A stretch of DNA of 64,000 nt, from assembly GCA_963804045.1 (NCBI GenBank), contig CAWDOR010000040.1:124001-188000 (forward strand), given 5' to 3'. The position numbers were made by a program, and so were the translations under genes. The notes beneath the pieces were generated by a model. The model was not told where the DNA came from. It searched no databases and was given only the letters and a program-made list of their open reading frames with translations. Shown in pieces: positions 1 to 9,093 of the stretch. The DNA comes from Rhodoblastus sp963804045 (GTDB lineage: Bacteria > Pseudomonadota > Alphaproteobacteria > Rhizobiales > Beijerinckiaceae). The stretch's first letter is position 1, and every line of letters begins with the position of its first letter.

Positions 1-91
1 CAAGACCGAGCCGGAAAAGACCGAGCCGGAAAAAGCCGGAATCGAAATAAGCGACCTGCGTCCGCCGCCGGCGCCGGACATGAAATCATGA
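1..91 (+). CDS. tatB: Sec-independent translocase TatB, C-terminal end (partial)
   Basis: Only the last 29 codons are inside the window (reading from base 2). They are rich in Lys, Glu and Pro, with a repeated KTEPE motif, and end in a Pro-rich tail (DLRPPPAPDMKS). This is typical of the variable, charged C-terminal tail of TatB in alphaproteobacteria. The stop codon overlaps the tatC start as ATGA at 88-91, which implies translational coupling. The identity rests on position directly upstream of tatC and on tail composition; the diagnostic N-terminal membrane helix lies outside the window. Confidence 0.75.
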   Translation, partial: KTEPEKTEPEKAGIEISDLRPPPAPDMKS

Positions 92-855
92 CTCAGGAAG
101 ACATTGACGCCACCAAGGCGCCGCTGATCGAGCATTTGATCGAGCTGCGGTCGCGGCTGATCCAGGCCCTGGGCGCCTTTCTCGCCGCTTTCATCGTCTG
201 CTTCTATTTCTCCCATGAAATCTACAATGTGCTGCTCGGCCCCTATGTGTCCGTGGTCGGCGCGGAAAACGCCAAGCTGATCGCCACCCATTTTCTCGAG
301 CAGTTTTTCACCCAGTTGAAACTCTCCATGTTCGGCGCGGGCTTCATCGCCTTTCCGATCATCGCCCTGCAAATCTACAAATTCGTCGCGCCGGGGCTTT
401 ATGCCCACGAGCGCCAGGCTTTCGCGCCCTATCTGCTGGCGACGCCGGTGTTTTTCTTTCTCGGGGCGCTGCTGGTCTATTTCGCCGTCATGCCCTTTCT
501 CATCAAGTTTTCGGTGAGTTTTCAGCAATTGGGGGTCAAGGGCGAGCCGACCATCGAGCTTTTGCCGAAAGTCAGCGAATATTTGTCGCTGATCATGACC
601 CTGGTGTTCGCCTTCGGCGCGGCCTTCCAGCTCCCGGTGATTCTGACCCTGCTCGGCCATATCGGCATTATCGACAAGGCGTTTTTGACCGAGCACCGCC
701 GCCACGCCATTGTCGTCATCACCATTATCGCGGCCATTCTGACCCCGCCGGACGTGATCTCCATGTTGTCGCTTGTCCTGCCCATGGTCCTGCTCTACGA
801 AGGCGCGGTTTTCGCGGTGGGGCTGATCGAGAAAAGTCGCGCCAAAACCGCCTGA
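88..855 (+). CDS. tatC: Twin-arginine translocase subunit TatC
   Basis: 255-aa polytopic inner-membrane protein. TatC, with TatB, forms the receptor that binds twin-arginine signal peptides of folded exported proteins. The N-terminus carries the conserved cytoplasmic stretch with APLIEHLIELRSRL, in which the Glu and Arg match the TatC signal-recognition region. Six hydrophobic segments follow, including FPIIALQIYKFVAPGLYAHE (the conserved first cytoplasmic-loop region) and FGAAFQLPVILTLLG. The length is normal for the family (about 250-270 aa). The start is fixed by the 4-nt ATGA overlap with tatB. serS follows 16 bp after the stop, the tatABC-serS order common in alphaproteobacteria. Confidence 0.97.
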   Translation: MTQEDIDATKAPLIEHLIELRSRLIQALGAFLAAFIVCFYFSHEIYNVLLGPYVSVVGAENAKLIATHFLEQFFTQLKLSMFGAGFIAFPIIALQIYKFVAPGLYAHERQAFAPYLLATPVFFFLGALLVYFAVMPFLIKFSVSFQQLGVKGEPTIELLPKVSEYLSLIMTLVFAFGAAFQLPVILTLLGHIGIIDKAFLTEHRRHAIVVITIIAAILTPPDVISMLSLVLPMVLLYEGAVFAVGLIEKSRAKTA

Positions 856-871
856 GTTCCAGGATTCGCAA

Positions 872-2275
872 ATGCACGACATCAAGACGATCCGCGACGA
901 TCTCGCCGGCTTCCGCGCCGATCTTTTGCGGCGCAAGCCTGACGAGGCCACCGCCGACGCGCTGATCGCCCGGCTGGTCCAACTGGACGACGCGCGCAAA
1001 GCCGCGATCCAGAAGGCGCAGGCCGCGCAGGAGCGCCGCAACGCCGCGTCCAGGGAAATTGGCGCGGCGATGAAGGCCAAGGACGCCGCGCTGGCCGAAA
1101 AGCTCAAGGCCGAAGTCGCGGAACTGAAGGAATTTATGGGCGCGCTCGAGGCCGAGGAGCGCGACGCCATCGCCGCACTCGAGCGCGAATTGGCGGCGAT
1201 TCCCAATCGCCCCCTGCCCGAGGTTCCCTTTGGCGCCGATGAGAATGACAATCCCGAAGTCCGCAAGGTCGGGACGCCCGGCGCGTTTGCTTTCAAACCC
1301 AAGGAACATTTCGAGCTCGGCGAAGCCTTGGAGATGATGGATTTCGAGGCCGCTTCAAAAATTTCCGGCGCGCGTTTTGTGGTGCTGAAAAGCAAGCTGG
1401 CGCGGCTGGAGCGGGCGCTGTTGCAGTTCATGCTCGATCTGCATACGGATCAGCATGGCTATCAGGAGGTGGCGCCGCCGCTGCTGGTGCGCGACCGCGC
1501 CATGTTTGGCACGGCGCAATTGCCGAAATTCAAGGACGACCAGTTCGCTGCTCTGTCGCTGGTCGGCGTCGAGGGCCTGCGCGATACGCTGGAGCAGGCC
1601 GAGGCCACCGGAGGCGACGCTGCGAAAATCGCCGCTTTGCCGAAGGCCGAGAGCTTCGACATCGATCATTTCTGGCTGATCCCCACCGCCGAAGTCCCAC
1701 TGACCAATCTGGCGCGCGAAAGCATTGTGGACGAAGCGGCGCTGCCCCTGCGCATGACCGCCGGCACCCAGTGTTTCCGCGCCGAGGCCGGGGCGGCCGG
1801 GCGCGACACGCGCGGCATGATCCGCCAGCATCAGTTTTCCAAGGTCGAACTGGTGTCGATCGCGACGCCGGAACAGGCGCTGGAAGAACATGAACGCATG
1901 ACCGGCTGCGCCGAGGAAGTTTTGAAAAAGCTGGGACTCCCCTATCGCGTGGTGCTGCTGTGCACTGGCGATATGGGTTTCGCCTCGCAGAAAACCTATG
2001 ACATCGAGGTCTGGCTGCCCGGCCAGGACCGCTATCGGGAAATCAGCTCCTGCTCGGTCTGCGGCGATTTTCAGGCCCGGCGCATGGGCGCGCGCTATCG
2101 CCCGGCCGATGGCAAGGGAACGCGATTCGTCCATACGCTCAACGGCTCAGGCGTGGCGGTCGGCCGCGCGCTGGTCGCCGTGCTGGAAAATTACCAGAAC
2201 GAGGACGGTTCGATCACCGTGCCCGAGGTTTTGCGGCCCTATATGGGCGGTCTCGAGCGGATCGCGCGCGGATAA
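872..2275 (+). CDS. serS: Serine--tRNA ligase
   Basis: 467-aa class II aminoacyl-tRNA synthetase that charges tRNA-Ser (and tRNA-Sec) in the cytoplasm. Residues about 1-110 form the long antiparallel coiled-coil tRNA-binding arm (KAQAAQERRNAASREIG and following). The catalytic domain shows motif 2 (CFRAEAGAAGRDTRGMIRQH) and motif 3 (NGSGVAVGRALVAVLENYQ), plus the TAEVPLTN serine-binding segment. The protein is longer than the usual 420-430 aa because of an extra segment of about 42 residues (roughly 226-267) between LPKFKDDQF and WLIPTAE. It sits 16 bp downstream of tatC, probably in one operon with it. Confidence 0.97.
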   Translation: MHDIKTIRDDLAGFRADLLRRKPDEATADALIARLVQLDDARKAAIQKAQAAQERRNAASREIGAAMKAKDAALAEKLKAEVAELKEFMGALEAEERDAIAALERELAAIPNRPLPEVPFGADENDNPEVRKVGTPGAFAFKPKEHFELGEALEMMDFEAASKISGARFVVLKSKLARLERALLQFMLDLHTDQHGYQEVAPPLLVRDRAMFGTAQLPKFKDDQFAALSLVGVEGLRDTLEQAEATGGDAAKIAALPKAESFDIDHFWLIPTAEVPLTNLARESIVDEAALPLRMTAGTQCFRAEAGAAGRDTRGMIRQHQFSKVELVSIATPEQALEEHERMTGCAEEVLKKLGLPYRVVLLCTGDMGFASQKTYDIEVWLPGQDRYREISSCSVCGDFQARRMGARYRPADGKGTRFVHTLNGSGVAVGRALVAVLENYQNEDGSITVPEVLRPYMGGLERIARG

Positions 2276-2293
2276 AAAAACCGGAGTCGCCTG

Positions 2294-2665
2294 ATGGCCG
2301 CCGCCCTTGCCGGAATTTTTCTCTGCCAGTTGCTCGGCGAGGGAGTGAGCCGTTTTTTCGGCCTGCCCCTGCCCGGCCCGGTGATCGGCATGGGGCTGAT
2401 GTTCCTGTTCCTGCTGGTTCGCGGCGGCCAGGGCGGCGATAAAATTCCGAAGAACCTCGCTGCGGTGAGCGATTTCCTGCTCGGCCATTTGTCGCTGCTG
2501 TTCGTGCCCGCCGCCGTCGGTCTGATGCGCTATTTCGACCTGCTCGGCGCCAACGCCTTTTTGCTCGCCGCAGCGCTGGTGGTTTCCACCGCCGTGGCCA
2601 TGGCCGTCACCGCCCTCAGCTTTTCCTGGCTCGCCGGAAAACCGCCGGGAGGCGGCCAGCCATGA
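2294..2665 (+). CDS. LrgA/CidA (YohJ)-family holin-like membrane protein
   Basis: 123-aa protein with four hydrophobic segments and the family hallmark LPLPGPVIGMGLMFLFLL followed by a long helix (LGHLSLLFVPAAVGLM). In Gram-positive bacteria LrgA/CidA proteins modulate murein hydrolase activity and pyruvate transport; the role in alphaproteobacteria is less clear. It is followed, with a 4-nt ATGA overlap (2662-2665), by an LrgB-family gene, so the two subunits are translationally coupled. The family call is firm from the paired arrangement; a specific substrate cannot be inferred. Confidence 0.9.
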   Translation: MAAALAGIFLCQLLGEGVSRFFGLPLPGPVIGMGLMFLFLLVRGGQGGDKIPKNLAAVSDFLLGHLSLLFVPAAVGLMRYFDLLGANAFLLAAALVVSTAVAMAVTALSFSWLAGKPPGGGQP

Positions 2666-3396
2666 TCGAGAAGGTTTTGGCCGGCCATGACGATTTCTTC
2701 GTCTATCTCTCCTCCTCGCCGCTGACCTGGCTGACCCTGACGCTGGTCGCCTATGTGATCGCCGACGGAATTTCGCTGCGCTTTGGCCGCCATCCCGCGT
2801 TGAATCTGGTGGCGCTGGCCGCCGCCATGATCATCGCCGCGCTGAAGCTGACGGGAACCAGCTACGAGACCTTTTTCGCCGGGGCGCAATTCATCCATTT
2901 CCTGCTGGGCCCGGCGACGGTGGCCCTGGCCATTCCGCTTTATCGCAATGTCGACAAGGTCCGGGCCGCCGCCTTGCCGATTCTCGCCTCGCTGGCCGCC
3001 GGTTCGCTCGCCGCGATTTTCTCCGTGGTCTGGATCGCCCGCGCGCTCGGCGGTTCGATTCAGCTCGCGGCCTCGCTGGCGCCGAAATCGGTGACTTCGC
3101 CCATCGCCATGGGTCTGTCGGAAAAGATCGGCGGCCTTCCCGTGCTCACGGCGGCGCTGGTGATCGCCACCGGCGTCATCGGCGCGCTGATTCTCTCGCC
3201 ATTGATGCGCCTGCTCCGGATGCGCGATTCTCAGGCGATCGGCATGGCCGCCGAACTCGCCGCCCATGGCATCGGCGCCGCTCGCGCCTTCCATATCGAT
3301 TCGGTCGCCGGCGCCTTCGCCGGAATCGCCATGGGGCTCAATGGCGCCTTTACCAGCGTCATCCTGCCCTTGCTCAGGCCTTTGCTGGGCATTTGA
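2662..3396 (+). CDS. LrgB/CidB (YohK)-family membrane protein
   Basis: 244-aa integral membrane protein with about 7-8 hydrophobic segments. It shows the LrgB signatures HFLLGPATVALAIPLYRN and SLAPKSVTSPIAMGLSEKIGG and the C-terminal ELAAHGIGAARAF motif. LrgB proteins work with LrgA partners in export or uptake of small carboxylates or in control of autolysis; plastid homologues transport glycolate and glycerate. The start overlaps the lrgA-like stop. It ends about 80 bp before the nrdJ regulatory region, so it is the last gene of its operon. Confidence 0.93.
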   Translation: MIEKVLAGHDDFFVYLSSSPLTWLTLTLVAYVIADGISLRFGRHPALNLVALAAAMIIAALKLTGTSYETFFAGAQFIHFLLGPATVALAIPLYRNVDKVRAAALPILASLAAGSLAAIFSVVWIARALGGSIQLAASLAPKSVTSPIAMGLSEKIGGLPVLTAALVIATGVIGALILSPLMRLLRMRDSQAIGMAAELAAHGIGAARAFHIDSVAGAFAGIAMGLNGAFTSVILPLLRPLLGI

Positions 3397-3476
3397 CCCT
3401 AGGTGAGGCCCGCTGCTTCACCCCGCCGAAAATTGCAAAAAAAATGTTAAGTTTTTCCGCCATTCTTCCCCGTTAT

Positions 3477-3522
3477 CCCCAATGTCTGGGGTTGTGGCAA
3501 AATTTCGCCACAACATCTTGCG
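3477..3522 (+). promoter_or_regulatory. Candidate tandem NrdR boxes upstream of nrdJ
   Basis: Two related 15-bp imperfect palindromes lie at 3477-3491 (CCCCAATGTCTGGGG) and 3508-3522 (CCACAACATCTTGCG). They match at 10 of 15 positions and their starts are exactly 31 bp apart. NrdR, the Zn/ATP-cone repressor of ribonucleotide reductase genes, binds tandem boxes separated by about three helical turns (31-32 bp), so sequence, spacing and position next to nrdJ all agree. The second box ends 7 bp before the -35 hexamer at 3530. A separate inverted repeat (TTGTGGC, 8-nt spacer, GCCACAA) spans 3492-3513 between and across them. No binding data exist, so this is inference from pattern. Confidence 0.6.
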
Positions 3523-3529
3523 TCCTGTC

Positions 3530-3558
3530 TTGACGCCCCCACAAGTCGGACGTAGCAT
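3530..3558 (+). promoter_or_regulatory. Probable sigma-70-type promoter of nrdJ
   Basis: A -35 hexamer TTGACG (3530-3535) and a -10-like hexamer TAGCAT (3553-3558) are separated by exactly 17 bp. The promoter lies just downstream of the candidate NrdR boxes. Transcription would start near 3565, giving a leader of about 235 nt before the nrdJ ATG at 3802. Confidence 0.55.
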
Positions 3559-3578
3559 CGCTTCATTCCTTTGAGAGG

Positions 3579-3614
3579 AGGGTTTTCGCGGCGGGCCGAA
3601 GGGTTTTCGCGGCG
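3579..3614 (+). repeat. 15-bp direct repeat in the nrdJ leader
   Basis: AGGGTTTTCGCGGCG occurs twice, at 3579-3593 and 3600-3614, 21 bp apart, within the predicted 5' leader of nrdJ. A shorter repeat, ACAGTTCGG, also occurs twice farther on (about 3680-3703). The leader from 3559 to 3801 otherwise holds no gene. I looked for a cobalamin-riboswitch B12 box and saw none. The function of the repeats is unknown. Confidence 0.5.
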
Positions 3615-3801
3615 AATGAACCAGCGGAGCCGCGCTCGAACCGTCGGGCGTGCGATGTCGCGCGCTTTCTCCAAGGGGACAGTTCGGAGAGAACAGTTCG
3701 GTCAGTCGTGTTCAGCTCGCGCCGCGGAAAGAAATCCGGCGCGAACGCTTTCGCGTCTGCGGAGTTCATGCAAGGCCATTTTTCGCGCGGGAAACAAGAA
3801 T

Positions 3802-6800
3802 ATGCGGATCGAACGTCACTATACCAAGGCCGGCCAATCCCCCTATAACGACATTGAATTCCGGGAAACCAAGAGCGAGATCCGCAATCCCGACGGCTCC
3901 ACCGTGTTTTCGCAGGGCGGCGTCGAGACCCCCGCCGCCTGGAGCCAGGTGGCCTGCGACGTGCTGGCGCAAAAATATTTCCGCAAGGCCGGCGTTCCCG
4001 CGCGGCTGAAGCGTGTCGAGGAAAATGGCGTTCCCTCTTTCCTGTGGCGCTCGATCCCTGACGAGGCCGCGCTCGCCGCTCTGCCCGAAAAAGAGCGTTT
4101 CGGCGGCGAGACCAGCGCGAAACAAGTGTTCGACCGCCTGGCCGGCGCCTGGACCTATTGGGGTTTTAAAGGCGGCTATTTCAACGGCGAGGAGGACGCC
4201 AGCGCCTTTTTCGACGAAATGCGCTTCATGCTGGCCCGCCAGATCGCCGCGCCCAACAGCCCGCAATGGTTCAACACCGGCCTGCATTGGGCCTATGGCG
4301 TCGACGGTCCGGGCCAGGGCCATTTCTATGTCGATTACGACACGGGCGTCCTGACCGCCTCCAATTCGGCTTACGAACATCCCCAGCCCCACGCCTGTTT
4401 CATCCAGTCGGTGCAGGACGACCTCGTCAATGAGGGCGGCATCATGGATCTCTGGGTGCGCGAGGCCCGCCTGTTCAAATATGGCTCGGGCACGGGCGCC
4501 AATTTCTCCAATCTGCGCGGCGAAAACGAGCGCCTGTCGGGCGGCGGCAAGTCGTCGGGCCTGATGTCCTTCCTGAAAATCGGCGACCGCGCCGCCGGGG
4601 CGATCAAGTCGGGCGGCACCACCCGTCGCGCGGCGAAAATGGTGGTGGTCGACGCCGACCATCCGGATATCGAGTCCTTCATCGACTGGAAGGTGCACGA
4701 GGAGGAGAAGGTCGCGGCTTTGGTCGCCGGCTCGAAGGTTCTGCGCAAACATATGAAGGCCGTGTTCAAGGCCGCCGTGAATTGCGAAGGCCCCGGCGAC
4801 GATTGCTTCAACCCGGAGAAAAACCCGGCCTTGAAGCGCGAAATCAAGCTGGCCCGCCGCGCCAATTGCCCGAACTCCTTCATCAAGCGCGTGCTGCAAT
4901 TCGCCAAGCAGGGTTTTAAGGACTTCGATATCGCCGAATACGATACCGATTGGGATTCCGAGGCCTATCTCACCGTCTCCGGCCAGAACTCCAACAATAG
5001 CGTGCGCATCGCCGACGGCTTTTTGCGCGCCGTCGAGCAGGATGGCGACTGGAGCCTGATCCGCCGCACCGACGGCAAGGTCGCCAAGACTTCTCAAAGC
5101 CCGCGAGCTCTGGGACAAGATCGGCTATGCCGCCTGGGCCTCGGCCGATCCCGGCCTGCAATTCCACACCACCATCAATGACTGGCACACCTGCCCGGCC
5201 GGCGGCGAGATCAAGGCGTCGAATCCCTGTTCGGAATATATGTTCCTGGACGACACCGCCTGCAATCTGGCCTCGCTGAACCTGTTGCAGTTCCGCGATC
5301 CCGTGACGAAAAAATTCGACATCGCCGCCTATGAGCACGCGGTGCGGCTGTGGACGCTGGTGCTGGAAATCTCGGTGCTGATGGCGCAATTCCCCTCGCG
5401 GGAAATCGCCCAGCTTTCCTACGACTACCGCACGCTCGGCCTGGGCTACGCCAATATTGGCGGCCTGCTGATGTCCTCGGGCCTGGCCTATGATTCCGAC
5501 GCCGGCCGCGCGCTGTGCGGCGCGCTGTCGGCGGTGATGACCGGCGTCTGCTATGCGACCTCCGCCGAAATCGCCGGGGAGCGCGGCGCCTTCGCCCGCT
5601 ACACGGAAAATTCCGGGGCCATGCTGCGGGTGATCCGCAATCACAAGCGCGCCGCCTATGGCGAGGCCGAGGGCTACGAGGGGCTGGCGGTGGCGCCCGT
5701 GCCGCTGGACGCGGCCTCCTGCCCCGACCCCGACTTGATCGCCCGCGCCAAAACAGCCTGGGAGAAGGCTTTGACGCTGGGCGAAAAGCACGGCTACCGC
5801 AACGCCCAGGTTTCCGTGGTCGCCCCCACCGGCACCATCGGCCTGGTGATGGATTGCGACACCACGGGCATCGAGCCGGATTTCGCGCTGGTGAAATTCA
5901 AAAAACTCGCCGGCGGCGGCTATTTCAAGATCATCAACCGCGCCGTTCCCGAGGGCCTGCGCGCGCTGGGCTATTCGGAAGCGCAGATCGGCGAGATCGA
6001 GGCTTTCGCCGTCGGCCATGGCAATCTCAACCAGGCCCCGGCCATCAACCCCGGCTCGTTGCGGGCGAAGGGCTTTGGCGAGGAGCAACTGGCGGCGCTG
6101 GAAAAGGCGCTTTTGGGCGCCTTCGACATTAAATTCGCCTTCAACAAATTCGTGCTGGGCGGCGAATTCCTGGTCAATGCGCTGAAAGTGCCCTTCCAGA
6201 AGCTGGAAGACCCCTCGTTCGAGCTGCTGCCCTTCCTCGGCTTCTCCAAGGCCGAGATCGAACTCGCCAATATTCACGCCTGCGGCGCGATGACGGTGGA
6301 AGGCGCGCCGCATTTGAAGCCTGAGCATTACGGCGTGTTCGACTGCGCCAACGCCTGCGGCCGCACGGGAAAACGCTATCTGTCGGTGGAGAGCCACATC
6401 CGCATGATGGCGGCGGCGCAGCCGTTCATTTCCGGCGCGATCTCCAAGACCATCAACATGGCCAATGACGCCACGGTCGAGGATTGCAAAAACGCGTACT
6501 TGCTGTCCTGGCGGCTCGCCCTGAAAGCCAACGCGTTGTATCGCGACGGCTCGAAACTGTCGCAGCCCCTGAACGCGCAGTTGATCAGCGACGAGGACGA
6601 GGAGGAGGATGACGCCTATGAGGCCTTCATCGCCCAAAACCAGCCGGCGCGCGCCACGCAGATCGCCGAGCGCATTGTCGAGCGGGTGATCGAGCGGGTC
6701 GAGCGGCTGCGCGAGCGCGAAAAGCTGCCCGACCGCCGCAAGGGCTATACCCAGAAGGCGGTGGTCGGCGGCCACAAGGTTTACTTGCGCACCGGCGAAT

Positions 6801-7504
6801 ATCAGGACGGCCGGATCGGCGAGATTTTTATCGACATGCACAAGGAAGGCGCCGCCTTCCGCAGCCTGATGAACAATTTCGCCATCGCCATTTCCGTCGG
6901 CCTGCAATATGGCGTGCCGCTGGAGGAATATGTCGACGCCTTCACCTTCACCCGCTTCGAGCCGGCGGGTTTTGTCCAGGGCAATGACGCGATCAAGAAC
7001 GCCACCTCGATTTTGGACTATGTCTTCCGCGAGCTGGCGATCTCCTATCTGGGCCGGACCGATCTCGCCCATGTCGATCCCTCCGACATTGGCCATGACG
7101 CGCTGGGCAAGGGCGACGACCAGAGCCGCGCCCCGCAGCCGGGCCAGCCGACCAACACGCAAAAATTCGTCTCGCGCGGCCTGGTGCGCGGCAAGACCGA
7201 CAAGCTGATGCTGGTGCAGACCGACAAGCCGGCGGAACGCCCGGCGACGGTGGCCGTGACCAGCGTCGGCGCCACGGCGCTGAAACAGGAGGTTCTGGCC
7301 GAACCCCACGCCCCCAGCCTGGCGGACACGCTGACCTGGACGCCCCCCGTAAAACTGCCCGACAACGCCCTGGACAAGCGGGCGGAAGCGCGGATGAAGG
7401 GGTATATCGGCGAGGCCTGCCCCGAATGCGCGAATTTCACGCTGGTGCGCAATGGGACTTGTATGAAGTGCGATACTTGTGGGGCGACGACTGGGTGTAG
7501 CTGA
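3802..7504 (+). CDS. nrdJ: Adenosylcobalamin-dependent (class II) ribonucleotide reductase, with one frameshift
   Basis: NrdJ reduces ribonucleotides to deoxyribonucleotides using adenosylcobalamin to generate the thiyl radical. The ATG at 3802 (MRIERHYTKAG) gives the normal N-terminus. The frame breaks near codon 430: an extra T at 5091-5092 turns ...GKVAKTLKARELW into an out-of-frame run that stops at 5181. Removing that base gives 1234 codons including the stop, a normal length for alphaproteobacterial NrdJ (1233 aa). The catalytic finger-loop motif NPCSE (codons near 5220-5235) lies downstream of the break, so the truncated product could not work. The C-terminus carries a CxxC..CxxCxxC cluster (CPECANF, CMKCDTCG), the family's redox/Zn tail. 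No other RNR gene is visible in this window. A sequencing error is the likeliest explanation; a true mutation cannot be excluded. Confidence 0.9.
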
Positions 7505-7528
7505 GGGGTTTGGGGGTGGGTGTAAGCG

Positions 7529-8757
7529 CAGGGTTGTTCAGTTCTCTGAACTTGATGTCATGGCAAGGATGAGATCGAGGTTGAGGGCGGCGCGCCAGCG
7601 GGCGTTTTTGATGTTGTCGCAGCCCGAAGCCCTGAGCATGTTGTAGGCGAAGGAGCGCAGACGGGCGGCGATGTCCGGGCTCTTGCGAATGCGTGAGGCG
7701 TCCTCGGCGAAGACGACATCGCGAATGTAATGGCTGCCGTTCTCGATCCGCCAATGTCGGCGGATGTGATCATTCCACTGTTCGGGCGTCGGGCCGCTGA
7801 GCGAAGACACCCAGAAGACCGTCTCGCTGGTCTCGCGCAACATCCCGGTCTTGGCGTCGCGCCTCCAGACGGAGCGATCCAACCGCAGGACGGTTTTGAT
7901 ATGCGGCTCCCAAGGCGTGGGGCTGAACCACGCCTTGGCCGGAAACACCGTCAGCTCGCGCGTTTCCCAGCGATTGCGGCCTTTGGATTGGCTCGTCGCT
8001 GAACCGCTTGGTTTGCGTCCCATGGCGCCGAGTTCGAGCCGCCGGCGCAAGTTCGGCTGGTTGTCCTTGACTTGCGTGAGCAAATGATTGCCCGAGGCGA
8101 TTACGCGAGCGAAGGATTTTTTTGACAGTGCTCGGCGTCGAGGGTGAAGAGACAGCCCTTGAGGCCGAGCGTCTCGATCAATTCCGGAGCGGCGGGGATT
8201 TCGTTGCTTTTCTCATCGACCATGAGATGTCCAAGCACGATCTGATCGGCCTGACGCAAAGCCGACAGCATGTGCGCGGCCTTGCGGTCGCAGAAGGCGT
8301 CGAAGCTGCCGCGCAGGGTCTTGCCGTCAACCGCGATCACCGTCGCTTCCACGCCGGGCGGCGTTGGCAGGGAGGCGGCATGGCGGCGAAACGCTTCCTC
8401 AAGAGCCACTGGGTCGATCCCTTGCAAAATCAGCCGAAGGCCCGAATAGGACGGCGCATAACGCAGGTTCAAATTGAAGGCCTTATTGAGCCGCTGCCGA
8501 TGAATGCGAATGAACTCATGCAGCTGCCGATAGGAATTGGCGCCCGCGACCATGGCCAGAATGGCGTAGAGCACCACCGTCGCCAGTTCGAACCGCTGCC
8601 CTTCTCGTCGCCGATGATCCGGGATTGAGCGCAAAATCTCCAACAGCGACGCCGCCATCCGACAACCTCCGATTCGGGTTGTCGCTGATAGATTCACACA
8701 TTTTCGCCCACGGGAATCCCTGTGCCGATCTCAAGTGCAGAGAACTGAACAGCCCTG
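7529..8757 (-). mobile_element. Insertion sequence, ISAs1 family (about 1.23 kb)
   Basis: Complete element bounded by 26-bp terminal inverted repeats at 7529-7554 and 8732-8757 that match at 24 of 26 positions (outer bases CAGGG...). It is flanked by a perfect 10-bp target-site duplication, GGTGTAAGCG, at 7519-7528 and 8758-8767. ISAs1 elements typically generate 8-10 bp duplications, so element and insertion are both intact at the ends, pointing to a fairly recent transposition. It landed 14 bp after the nrdJ stop codon and probably separates nrdJ from its original terminator. It encodes one transposase, which is frameshifted as read. Confidence 0.93.
7538..8658 (-). pseudogene. ISAs1-family transposase, interrupted by a -1 indel in an A7 run
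   Basis: The 5' part (8658-8101) runs from MAASLLEILRSIPDHRRREG through VIAVDGKTLRGSFD (first catalytic Asp) to LFTLDAEHCQK. The 3' part (to 7538) runs from ASGNHLLTQVKDNQP through HWRIENGSHYIRDVVFAED (the catalytic Glu region) to FAYNMLR. The join fails at an A7 run (T7 at 8117-8123 on the + strand). One more A would give a 373-aa protein reading QKKSFARVIASGNHLL across the junction, normal for the family. The ATG at 8658 is preceded by GGAGG. Either the element is inactive, one base is missing from the sequence, or a -1 slip on A-AAA-AAT produces full-length transposase; programmed slippage is not usual in this family. Confidence 0.88.
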
Positions 8758-8767
8758 GGTGTAAGCG

Positions 8768-9093
8768 GAATTGAAAAATTTTCGCAACGGAACGGTATTC
8801 CTGCGCAAACGGAATGAATATTCTGTTCTCGTAATGGAACCAATGACTTAGACCGAACTTCGGCGGGAAGCGTCTCGCACGCGGTTTTCGGACAAGCGGC
8901 GGTGGGCTTTCCAGCTCGCCGCCGCTTCCATTTAGTCGGCCCATGGACGCGGTGACGCAACGTTACAATTTTCGGTAATTTTCCAGGGTGAAATTTGGCT
9001 TTTTGCGCTAACCTCCCGAAGATCGAAGAGCATCGGGTGCAATAACTCCGTCCTGTGGTACGATTTTGAAATTCTAACGATGAAAACTACGCA
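8768..9093. other. Intergenic stretch with no recognisable feature
   Basis: About 325 bp between the right target duplication of the ISAs1 element and the orphan membrane-protein gene. It is of mixed base composition, less GC-rich than the flanking housekeeping genes. I see no conserved gene, RNA or strong hairpin here. Confidence 0.4.

Noticed and set aside
3571..3801. An in-frame TTG at 3571 that would lengthen NrdJ by 77 residues
   Set aside because: The added residues are Arg-rich and unlike any NrdJ N-terminus, they span the leader repeats, and the ATG at 3802 gives the normal start.
3559..3801. Cobalamin riboswitch ahead of nrdJ
   Set aside because: No B12-box-like or other diagnostic sequence could be seen. 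A covariance search was not possible here.
8117..8123. Programmed -1 frameshifting in the ISAs1 transposase
   Set aside because: The A-AAA-AAT site could slip, but ISAs1 transposases are normally a single frame, and the same kind of homopolymer indel occurs in unrelated genes in the window.
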